Shown here one piece after another: positions 26,726-33,744 of a DNA stretch of 64,000 bases. The translations under genes and the position numbers were made by a program. Source of the stretch: Clostridia bacterium (GTDB taxonomy: Bacteria > Bacillota_A > Clostridia > Christensenellales > Borkfalkiaceae). Position 1 is the first letter of the stretch. Each line of letters opens with the position of its first letter. Below the pieces are notes generated by a model. It was given only the letters and a program-made list of their open reading frames with translations. It was not told the DNA's origin and ran no database searches. Location of the stretch: contig JAFVQP010000070.1 in assembly GCA_017504735.1 (NCBI GenBank), positions 1 through 64,000 on the forward strand. Direction: 5' to 3'.

Positions 26726-28519
26726 TCAATCCTCTTTTTTGAGAATAGCAATATATTCTTTTCTTTGCGCGATGGTTTTTGCACCCGTTGACGGTACAAG
26801 ATTCCACTGAATTTTACCATCTTTGATGATGCCGTTTTTATCCGTGCTGTAATAATTGTAGATATCTTTAATCGTGCCGTCCGCTTCCGACAATACGATA
26901 ATCGAACCGCCAATGATCGGGGTAGAACCTGTAGGTACGTTATCCCTTGCTGTCACAAGCCCCGTTTTAGGGTCAAGGACGCTCATTCTATCGTATTCGC
27001 CAGACTTCACGCCGTAGTGCAAACGCACCCCTTCATATACAACGCTGGCGCAGTTATAATGTACGTGACCTACGAAAATGGAGTCAACCCCCAATGCCTT
27101 CATACCGTTAAATACCTTTCTATCATGGTCCCAAGGCCCGATCAAGTTTGCACCGATATAACCAAAGTCACCGTCTTCCTTCCCTTCGTATTCATCAATG
27201 TTGATATTCGGGGTGTTAGAAGACATATCGAAACCATACTTTTTAACGTACGCTTCTTTGAACACAGCAGGCTGAATGTGGTACGCGAAGGAAATTTTTA
27301 CGTTGGGTACGTATTTTTTCAAGAGCTTGATTTGTTCGGTGTACCAATCAATTTGGTCTTGCATCATACCGCAATAATTGTTTACCGTATGCCCGTTTTT
27401 CATGCTCTCTTCGCTCGCTTCCGTACAAGCATTGGTATCCGTCATATAAAATACACGCTTGATTTCATCTTCTTGTACAAGCGCAACCGAGTAGTTGCCG
27501 TTGCCCGTCAATTCTTTTTGCTCGAACAAGCAATACTGCGAATTTTCAAGCTGTTCGCATTGCCAATCTATACCCTTCTTACTTTCCGCTTCGTGGTTGC
27601 CGAATACGGGCGACCAAGGGATTTGCAAGCTGTCCATAAACTTGATCAAGTTAAGCAACGAAGTACCGTTATCGTCGTGTGCACCGTGTACCAAGTCCCC
27701 CGTGATAATGATAAAATCGGGGTCAGCAGCCTCGACGGTTTCCGTCAAGTAATTGAACAAGCGTTCCTCAATTTGGTCGGTTGCCCAAAGGCTTTCATAG
27801 GTATTGCCGCCGGGACGAACCTGCGCAGCGTCAATGATTTGCGTATCCGTCAACTGTAAAACAACGGGATCGCGCCCTGCGGGCACTTCCACCACGAAAT
27901 CGGGGATACCAAGCACGGAAACGATTACCGTTTCCGATTTTTTCATTTTCGTTGTAGCTTCCGCATCCGCAAAATAACCTTCACAAACGGAACAGCTCCA
28001 ATGCTCTACCACACCGTCTTCCCTGCCAACGACAGGTTTTGCCTCGTGGTACACAAGCTCATGCGCCGCCGTCAAAATAACCTCGGACAATTTCACTTCT
28101 TGCGTGCAAGCTTCGTCCTTATAGTTTTTAAAGCATTTTGAGCAGGACCAATATTCCATTCTGCCGCCAGCTTTACAGGTAGGCTCAATCCCTGCCGTAT
28201 ATTTTAAAACGTGCTCCTCTTTCGCAAGGACTACCGCAGATTGCTCTATCGTCTCCGTACCTTCCGCATCCGCAAAAAATTCACCGCACGCGCATTTCCA
28301 GTAAGCTATATTCCCTTCTTGCGCGCAGGTTGCTTTGCGTTCAGCCACTTTGGTCAAGACGTGTTTATGCGTACTGCTATTTTCCGTACTCTCCATGCTT
28401 TCAACAACTTGCGATGCTTGCTCACTTTCCCCAGCTCCGCCCATCAATGCGGATAAATCACAAGATGCCAAGGTAAATACACTAGCAATTCCCAATAAAA
28501 AACCAATAATCTTTTTCAT
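26726..28519 (-). CDS. Phosphoesterase lipoprotein with Cys-rich repeats (paralog 3)
   Basis: About 597 residues; lipobox LAS-C, three Cys-rich units and a metallophosphoesterase domain. Motifs are LQLTDTQIID, ITGDLVHG, FGNHEAE, YHIQPAVF and GHVHYN. The GNHD motif is GNHE and GHEH is GHVH, so its metal site differs slightly from the other two copies. Long stretches of DNA, for example the PAGRDPVVLQL and PVVGREDGVVEHW regions, are almost identical to paralog 1, showing recent duplication or gene conversion. The start at 28519 uses the ATG after GGGGG; the TTG at 28531 is unlikely. It is first in the three-gene run. Confidence 0.82.
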   Translation of the reverse strand: MKKIIGFLLGIASVFTLASCDLSALMGGAGESEQASQVVESMESTENSSTHKHVLTKVAERKATCAQEGNIAYWKCACGEFFADAEGTETIEQSAVVLAKEEHVLKYTAGIEPTCKAGGRMEYWSCSKCFKNYKDEACTQEVKLSEVILTAAHELVYHEAKPVVGREDGVVEHWSCSVCEGYFADAEATTKMKKSETVIVSVLGIPDFVVEVPAGRDPVVLQLTDTQIIDAAQVRPGGNTYESLWATDQIEERLFNYLTETVEAADPDFIIITGDLVHGAHDDNGTSLLNLIKFMDSLQIPWSPVFGNHEAESKKGIDWQCEQLENSQYCLFEQKELTGNGNYSVALVQEDEIKRVFYMTDTNACTEASEESMKNGHTVNNYCGMMQDQIDWYTEQIKLLKKYVPNVKISFAYHIQPAVFKEAYVKKYGFDMSSNTPNINIDEYEGKEDGDFGYIGANLIGPWDHDRKVFNGMKALGVDSIFVGHVHYNCASVVYEGVRLHYGVKSGEYDRMSVLDPKTGLVTARDNVPTGSTPIIGGSIIVLSEADGTIKDIYNYYSTDKNGIIKDGKIQWNLVPSTGAKTIAQRKEYIAILKKED

Positions 28520-28662
28520 TGTAACCCCCAAAAAAAATTTTAAATTTCCGCAAAAGTATAATATACTTTTACCATTGGTTTATACTATTATAACATATCG
28601 AAATATTGCATTTCTACTTATATTTTTTTCTATTCTCCTCATTTTTTCGGGTAAAGGGGGAT
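28520..28662 (-). promoter_or_regulatory. Leader of the phosphoesterase cluster with AT-rich palindrome
   Basis: A minus-strand TATAAT lies near 28590-28585 without a good -35. A 19-nt palindrome, AAAAGTATA-a-TATACTTTT (about 28554-28572), sits between it and the start; it could be an operator or an RNA hairpin. Evidence is weak. Confidence 0.3.
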
Positions 28663-29882
28663 TTATCGAAGAGGATTGATATGTTTCGGCAAACCATTTT
28701 CGTAGATAGGCGTCAACTCGCCTTGAATCAAAGGCAATGCATAACGGATATATTCTTTGGTTAAGCCCGTGCCTTCCTCGTTAATCCATTCGCAAGGGAA
28801 CGCCTTTTCTTTGTTTGCAATTTCTTCAATCGGGGCAACCCCCGTTTCAAAACGGTAAGGTTCATCTCCAGCGCGGACAAGGGTTACCGCCACGCCGCTT
28901 TGCCCTGCCTTCGCCGCAACAACCGCCGCTTCGCCTGCGGCATACGCTTCGTTGATGTCCGTCAAGCTGGCGATATGCGCCGCACTGCGTTGTAAAGTGG
29001 AAAGCTCGATTGCACGCGTTTTGATCCCAAAATGCTTTGCGCACGCATTTGCCAAAAACAACGCCGTACCCGTCAGCTGCTTATGCCCAAACACGTCCTC
29101 TTTCGCATCGGTTGCCGACAATTCGCAAACGTATCTGCCGTCAGGAAGTTTTACCCCTTCGGACACCGCAACAACAAGGGCTTTTTTCTTTTCCAAACAA
29201 GCGGAAATTTTCTCGTAGAAGTTTTCCATGGTAAAGAGTGTTTCCGGCAGGAAAATCAAGTCCGCCCCGTCGCAATCCGACCCTTTCGCCAAGGCGCACG
29301 CCGCTGTCAGCCAACCTGCGTTTCTCCCATAATTTCCACAATGGTTACCGCTTTCAAATCATAAATAGCGCAATCGCAAACAATCTCTTTGATCGTTGTT
29401 GCGACAAATTTTGCCGCACTGCCGTAGCCAGGGGTATGGTCGGTGATTGCCAAATCATTGTCAATCGTTTTCGGTACGCCGACAAAACGGATTTTACTGC
29501 CGATTTTGTTGCCGTATGCGGACAATTTTTCCACCGTATCCATACTATCGTTTCCGCCTATGTAGAAAAAGCAATCGATCTCGTACTTTTCTAACACCGC
29601 AAAAATTTTCTCGTACTCTTCGGTGCTAGCCTCGGCTTTTTTCAGTTTGTAACGGCAACTGCCAAGGTAACACGCAGGGGTACGCTTTAAAAGCTCTACC
29701 TGCCCTGCTTTCCCAAGCAAATCATTGAGTAAAACGAGGTTTTCATGCATCAAACCAAAGATGCCGTTTCGCATACCGAACACTTTGTTTGCGCCTGCTT
29801 TTATCGCCCCCTCATATACCCCTGCAAGACTTGCATTGATCACCGAGGTCGGCCCGCCGGACTGCCCGACAACTACATTCAT
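28663..29882 (-). pseudogene. pfp: PPi-dependent 6-phosphofructokinase, one-base frameshift
   Basis: The N-terminal part (29882 to 29307) reads through QSGGPTSVINASLAG, IGGNDSMDT and VGVPKTIDNDL, then VEIMGETQVG and a stop. Family members continue VEIMGRNAGWLTAA. Inserting one base after ATGGG near 29326 restores GRNAGWLTAACALAKGSDCDGADL and joins the second frame, which runs to 28663 and completes a protein of about 406 residues, the normal family length. PKTIDND with Lys, and Asp in GGNDS, mark the PPi-using type. The likely event is loss of one G from a run of four (here CCC on the plus strand at 29326-29328). It may be a true mutation or an assembly error; no other lesions are seen and codon periodicity is intact. 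ATG 29882 follows GGAGGA. Confidence 0.88.
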
Positions 29883-29917
29883 ATTCCATCCTCCGCGAAA
29901 ATATTTTCTTCCCTTTT

Positions 29918-29946
29918 ATTGTATCATATACACCCGCATTTTGCAA
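29918..29946 (-). promoter_or_regulatory. Sigma-A promoter of the phosphofructokinase gene
   Basis: Minus-strand -35 TTGCAA (29946-29941), 17-bp spacer, -10 TACAAT (29923-29918), about 36 bp before the start codon. Confidence 0.65.
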
Positions 29947-30011
29947 GCGTATAACCAAATTTTCCTTAAGGAAACCTTGTCTTTTATCGCACAAACTTTC
30001 CTATGTATCCT

Positions 30012-30048
30012 TTGTAAAAGTAAAGGCAGGACAAATCGCCCTACCTTT
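30012..30048 (-). terminator. Hairpin after the OB-fold lipoprotein gene
   Basis: On the minus strand AAAGGTAGG (30048-30040) pairs with CCTGCCTTT (30030-30022), including one G-T wobble, and is followed by ACTTTTAC. It lies about 15 bp after the stop codon at 30063. Confidence 0.6.
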
Positions 30049-30062
30049 CGCATTTTAACCGA

Positions 30063-32621
30063 TTAATAGTTGTCAAAATTTAAGGTGTTCAAAATTTTAC
30101 CGTCAGCCGTATAAGCCGCCAACGCACAGCCTGCCCAGAAGGTCTTATCATTCCAGTTACAAGCCGCAATTTCAAGCGTTACTTCTTGACCTGCAAAAGC
30201 CTTCAACCAGCTGTACTGATTCGCACTCGAACAATACAACGTAATCTTCTGACCGTTTGCTATGAAGTTAAGGTTGGTATAATATGCCGTTTCCACAACT
30301 TCAACCGTACCCGTGATGATAAATACCGTCGTCGAGTAGTCCACCATTTTGTCAAGGGCATAGAATTCTTGACCCGTCGTACCTTCCACGAACTTTGCAG
30401 TGGAATACGTATGGTTACCATAGTAGTTTACAAGGATTTCCGCATCTACAATACAGGTTTGACCAAAACGAGTTGCTTCGTTTTCAGCCTTCACGTAACG
30501 TTCGCGCATACCCTTCAAAACAACTTCGTGACCGATTTCAAGACCTACAAAATAATCCGTCGAATCTACAAGAACAGCAATCATGCTGCCGTCTTCGCCA
30601 AAGAGATAGAAACCATTTTTGTTTACAACGGAAGGACCTACGATACCCTTTACCGTTACTTCGCTGTCAACGTCCGCAGCAATGGCTTCCGCAACCGTAA
30701 TGCTTTCATAGACGACAGGTTCAACCACCGTAATCTCAATGGATTCGCTGTAGGTAATATTGCCATACGTTGCCGTAACCGTAACCTTTGCCGTACCGTT
30801 TTCACCGCAATGGAAGGTCGTTACACCGTTTTCCGTCGTGAAATACGCAACGGCTTCATTGTCGGATTCATAAGAAAGCTGCGCACCGCTAAACTCAAGA
30901 AGCGCCGAGGAAACTTCCGTTACCATTTCCTTTGCAGGGTCAGCTTCGTAAAGAGTTGCAAACTGGTCCATGCCGTAATATTTCACAGCAAATTTCGCCG
31001 CGTCTTCCAAATCGAATGTATAACCGTCGTCCTGAATCGAAATGGGCAAGAAACGATAAATACAACCCGTATCCGAGCTCTTTGCGTTGATTACCGAGAG
31101 GTAAACGGTGCAAATTTTACCGTTGAATGCATCTACCCATTCAAAATCGCCGCCGTTACACTGCGTGTAAACGTAGCTGCCCGTCGTTTCGTCAAGGTCG
31201 TTGATGTAGTAGTTGACAAAGCCGTTGCCAGGCGCTGTTTTTACCAATGCATTTACTTTGTAAATGGTCGTCGTGATATCCTCCGTAACGGGGGTATCCA
31301 TGATTTCTTTTACCGTCGTTTCTTCAATCCAGGATTTATCAAATTCGTTCGTACCCTTATCGTTTGCAACCAAATAAGCCTCTTCTAACTGGTTGCACCC
31401 TTTGTAACCGTGCTTAGAAGCCGCGCTTTGTTCCTTTTCCAATACCCAATAGGTCTTGGATGCCAAAACGGTAATCTTGTTGCCGACGGATACTTGACCT
31501 GCGATATCGTTGTCGTAAACGTAAATCGAGTTGGTGTTATCTACAAGATATACACCGCTGGGCTTCATACCGTTTGCATAGGTAATTTGCGCAACAACGC
31601 CTTCTACCTTTACCATTGCGCCCACGTCCGCAATACGCGCCTCTTCAATCGTCATTGCGGTATAATTACTTTCATCAAAGTTACCTGCATTCGACGTAAA
31701 TTCAATCAAACGCGCGTTTTTAACTTCTTTCGTACCGTTGTGGTTTTGAAGAATACAATGAAGCAATACTTCGTCGCCTTTTACGGGCTTGCTTTCAAAG
31801 TTCGCATAACCAATCGAACCATCTACATTGTACGTACCGTACACGTAAATCGAACCCGTTTCGTCTTTAATTTGCATTTCACCATATTGAGGGTTCAAAA
31901 CCGATTCGATAATCCCACGGATATAATATCTGCCTTCCGTGACGTTGCCAGGTTCACCGCAAAGTTCCAACGCCTCAGCAATCGTGATATAGCTGTCTGC
32001 AGGAATGTCGGGTACTGCAGGAGTATCAGGCGTTTCACCGCCTTCACCCTTCAACACTTCACCCAAGGTAGGTTTGTCAAATTCTACCGTACCGTTGTAG
32101 TTTTTAATCGTACCCGTTACGGTGATGGTATCGCCAACGGCAAGGTTTTTATTGTCGCCGTTTGCGTTATCACGCATCCAATAGCAGTAGAAATCTTTCC
32201 CAGCTACGTTGAAGGTCAAACAAATGGTATATTTTGCGCTGTCATATTCTTTTACGTTGGTAATCGTACCCTGCAAGGTGTGCGTACCTTCTAACGTTTC
32301 ACCCGTACCCAAAGCATATGCCGCTTCTACAATCGCCAAAGTTTCGGGGTCGAATTCGGGGATTTCTTCTTCAGGCTCTTCGCTGTCAGGGGTGCTTTCT
32401 TCAGGCTGTTCGCTGTCGGGAGTGCTTTGCTCGGGAGCGTTTTCACTGGAAAGTTCCTCTTCAGAAGAAGTGGATTCCGTACTGGTAGAACCGCCAAGCA
32501 AATCGCCAAGATTTACACCGCCGATATTGATGTCGCCAAGGGCAGACATATCACATGCCGTTGCACCTGCCAACACACCCAATGCCGTAAGCGTCAAAAG
32601 TAGCTTTTTAAGTTTCTTCAT
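30063..32621 (-). CDS. Large lipoprotein with repeated OB-fold-like domains and an Ig-like domain
   Basis: An 852-residue surface lipoprotein. The signal peptide ends in lipobox ATA-C23. A low-complexity Ser/Glu/Pro spacer (about residues 45-95) probably crosses the wall. Then come about five OB-fold-like beta barrels with the recurring plan (T)IAEAxxxxxGxxVxVKGxV...xVYxxDxTGSIYVY...xGDxVxLxGxxxxYNGxxE. These are typical of extracellular nucleic-acid or sugar-binding OB modules next to secreted nucleases and phosphoesterases. A BIG2-type Ig domain (YESDNEAVAYFTTENG... GTAKVTVTATYG, about 590-640) sits between the third and fourth. No catalytic residues are seen. The start ATG follows GAGGTG. 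It neighbours the phosphoesterase lipoproteins; joint handling of extracellular nucleotides or DNA is possible (inference). Confidence 0.75.
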   Translation of the reverse strand: MKKLKKLLLTLTALGVLAGATACDMSALGDINIGGVNLGDLLGGSTSTESTSSEEELSSENAPEQSTPDSEQPEESTPDSEEPEEEIPEFDPETLAIVEAAYALGTGETLEGTHTLQGTITNVKEYDSAKYTICLTFNVAGKDFYCYWMRDNANGDNKNLAVGDTITVTGTIKNYNGTVEFDKPTLGEVLKGEGGETPDTPAVPDIPADSYITIAEALELCGEPGNVTEGRYYIRGIIESVLNPQYGEMQIKDETGSIYVYGTYNVDGSIGYANFESKPVKGDEVLLHCILQNHNGTKEVKNARLIEFTSNAGNFDESNYTAMTIEEARIADVGAMVKVEGVVAQITYANGMKPSGVYLVDNTNSIYVYDNDIAGQVSVGNKITVLASKTYWVLEKEQSAASKHGYKGCNQLEEAYLVANDKGTNEFDKSWIEETTVKEIMDTPVTEDITTTIYKVNALVKTAPGNGFVNYYINDLDETTGSYVYTQCNGGDFEWVDAFNGKICTVYLSVINAKSSDTGCIYRFLPISIQDDGYTFDLEDAAKFAVKYYGMDQFATLYEADPAKEMVTEVSSALLEFSGAQLSYESDNEAVAYFTTENGVTTFHCGENGTAKVTVTATYGNITYSESIEITVVEPVVYESITVAEAIAADVDSEVTVKGIVGPSVVNKNGFYLFGEDGSMIAVLVDSTDYFVGLEIGHEVVLKGMRERYVKAENEATRFGQTCIVDAEILVNYYGNHTYSTAKFVEGTTGQEFYALDKMVDYSTTVFIITGTVEVVETAYYTNLNFIANGQKITLYCSSANQYSWLKAFAGQEVTLEIAACNWNDKTFWAGCALAAYTADGKILNTLNFDNY

Positions 32622-32679
32622 TTGTACACCTCACAAATATTTTTTACATTGTAAAATTTGCGTCGTTCGCATTTTTTTA

Positions 32680-32709
32680 ATTGTACAACTTTTTTGTTAA
32701 GTATGTCAA
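32680..32709 (-). promoter_or_regulatory. Sigma-A promoter of the OB-fold lipoprotein gene
   Basis: Minus-strand -35 TTGACA (32709-32704), 18-bp spacer, -10 TACAAT (32685-32680), giving a 5' leader of about 50 nt. Confidence 0.75.
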
Positions 32710-32746
32710 GCATTCGAACCCCACTTTCCAAAAGCACTTTAATATT

Positions 32747-33211
32747 CTATATTAAATCAAAGACATTTATATATGTTTTTTTGCATTTTTTTGCATATTT
32801 TAACGCTTTATAGGCACCACTACCCTCTCTTTCTTCTGCATAAAAGACGATATACTCGCTTCGATTTATCATTTCACAGTTTCGATAATAAATTCTACTA
32901 TACCAATAATCGTAAGCGAGCGGAAGATAGACAATTTGTTCATACTTTTCCCGTAAAATCGATGAATATGCCTCTTTTTTACACCCCTCCCTTTCCACGG
33001 AACAGTAACATCGTTTGATATGCGGATATCTTCCCTTTAACATAGTCACAATTTTGTAACACATCTCGTCGAATTCACTAAATTCGCCAAAATAAAACAG
33101 CGTAAACCCCTCTATTAAAATTAACTTTTCTACAATACAAGTCAATTCCTTGCGCAGGGCATCGTCACTTTTTATTACCCGATGTCCAAAAAACGAACAA
33201 ATTTTATCCAT
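32747..33211 (-). CDS. SLOG-like protein, 154 aa
   Basis: The N-terminal KICSFFGHR and the following pattern (helix, then FTLFYFGEFSEFDEMCYKIVTMLKGRYPHI, then SEYIVFYAEEREGSGAYKALKYAKK) match small SLOG-superfamily proteins of the YpsA/DUF1273 kind, with a Rossmann-like fold binding nucleotide-type ligands. SLOG proteins occur as sensors or effectors in conflict and stress systems; a specific ligand cannot be read. ATG 33211 is chosen because AAGGAGGTG is 5 nt upstream; a GTG at 33217 overlaps that site. Its promoter faces the XRE gene and has an operator filling the spacer, so repression by the XRE protein is likely. Rich in Tyr, Cys and Lys, and lower in GC than nearby genes. Confidence 0.65.
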   Translation of the reverse strand: MDKICSFFGHRVIKSDDALRKELTCIVEKLILIEGFTLFYFGEFSEFDEMCYKIVTMLKGRYPHIKRCYCSVEREGCKKEAYSSILREKYEQIVYLPLAYDYWYSRIYYRNCEMINRSEYIVFYAEEREGSGAYKALKYAKKCKKTYINVFDLI

Positions 33212-33232
33212 AAACACCTCCTTTCAATTTTA

Positions 33233-33261
33233 ATTATATTTAGGCAATACCTAAATATCAA
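33233..33261 (-). promoter_or_regulatory. Promoter of the SLOG-like gene with operator in the spacer
   Basis: Minus-strand -35 TTGATA (33261-33256), 17-bp spacer, -10 TATAAT (33238-33233). The spacer is the palindrome TTAGG-CAATA-CCTAA (33240-33254). A protein bound there would block polymerase directly. Confidence 0.75.
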
Positions 33262-33267
33262 GAAAAA

Positions 33268-33288
33268 TTAAGTATTGCTTAATATAAT
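33268..33288 (+). promoter_or_regulatory. Second operator and -10 of the XRE regulator gene
   Basis: TTAAG-TATTG-CTTAA (33268-33282) is the inverted match of the first operator; both fit TTA[AG]GCAATAC[CT]TAA. Centres are 28 bp apart. It abuts the -10 TATAAT (33283-33288) of the plus-strand gene, whose start at 33295 would coincide with the transcription start, implying a leaderless mRNA. No ribosome binding site precedes it. Confidence 0.7.
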
Positions 33289-33294
33289 AATGTT

Positions 33295-33516
33295 ATGGAT
33301 AAAAATTTAGACGAAATTATCAGTAAAAACTTAAAAGAAGAAATTGAACAATCGGGAAAAAGCAAAACGGAAATCGCACGCGCCATCGGCGTTTCTTCCC
33401 CTACAATTTCACAATATTTGTCAGGAAGAATACAGCCTAGCCTTGCCACCTTGTCAAAATTGTGCAATTTTTTAGGATGTTCCGCCGACGATATCTTAAA
33501 TGTAAAATTAAAATGA
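33295..33516 (+). CDS. XRE-family HTH repressor, 73 aa
   Basis: A single Cro/CI-type helix-turn-helix: KTEIARAIGVSSPTISQYLSG (residues 24-44) is the HTH, and RIQPSLATLSKLCNFLGCSADDIL is the usual following helices. No second domain, so the signal must come from elsewhere, possibly the SLOG partner. It probably represses both itself and the divergent SLOG-like gene through the two operators. The gene lacks a ribosome binding site and its -10 ends 6 bp before the ATG, so it looks leaderless. A perfect palindromic terminator follows. Confidence 0.85.
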   Translation: MDKNLDEIISKNLKEEIEQSGKSKTEIARAIGVSSPTISQYLSGRIQPSLATLSKLCNFLGCSADDILNVKLK

Positions 33517-33527
33517 AACCATAAAAC

Positions 33528-33560
33528 AACGGACAGCCAATTGGCTGTCCGTTATATTTT
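33528..33560 (+). terminator. Perfect palindromic terminator after the XRE gene
   Basis: AACGGACAGCCAA (33528-33540) and TTGGCTGTCCGTT (33541-33553) form a perfect inverted repeat, followed by ATATTTTT. Confidence 0.8.
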
Positions 33561-33570
33561 TACATTTCAA

Positions 33571-33729
33571 CGCATACCTGGTATGCACATTTGTACATTT
33601 TTACAAAAACAATCGGGGTATCAGACGCTTTCCTTGTTCGCATTTAAATCTTCAAGAAAAGAGAACCGAAAAAAACGTTTTTCCTCTAAGGATACGTCAT
33701 TTTTTACAAATGAACGCATACCTGCCCCC
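33571..33729. repeat. Spacer with two copies of the dispersed CGCATACCTG motif
   Basis: CGCATACCTG at 33571-33580 is part of a perfect palindrome GCATACC-T-GGTATGC (33572-33586). A full CGCATACCTGCCCCC copy lies at 33715-33729 in the same orientation. No gene is seen between them. The same 15-mer is found inside several coding regions of this window. Confidence 0.7.
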
Positions 33730-33744
33730 TTCATTTTGCAAAAA

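Noticed and set aside
28663..29882. Programmed ribosomal frameshift in pfp
   Set aside because: No slippery heptamer or downstream stimulatory structure is evident, and the family is not known to use frameshifting.
32747..33516. Classical toxin-antitoxin pair
   Set aside because: The genes are divergent rather than one operon, and the SLOG-like protein matches no toxin family I know; kept as a possible sensor module instead.
7404..33729. The 15-mer as the AddAB Chi site
   Set aside because: Known Chi sites in Bacillota are 5-8 bases and far more frequent; ten copies of a 15-mer are too long and too few, though a related role is not excluded.
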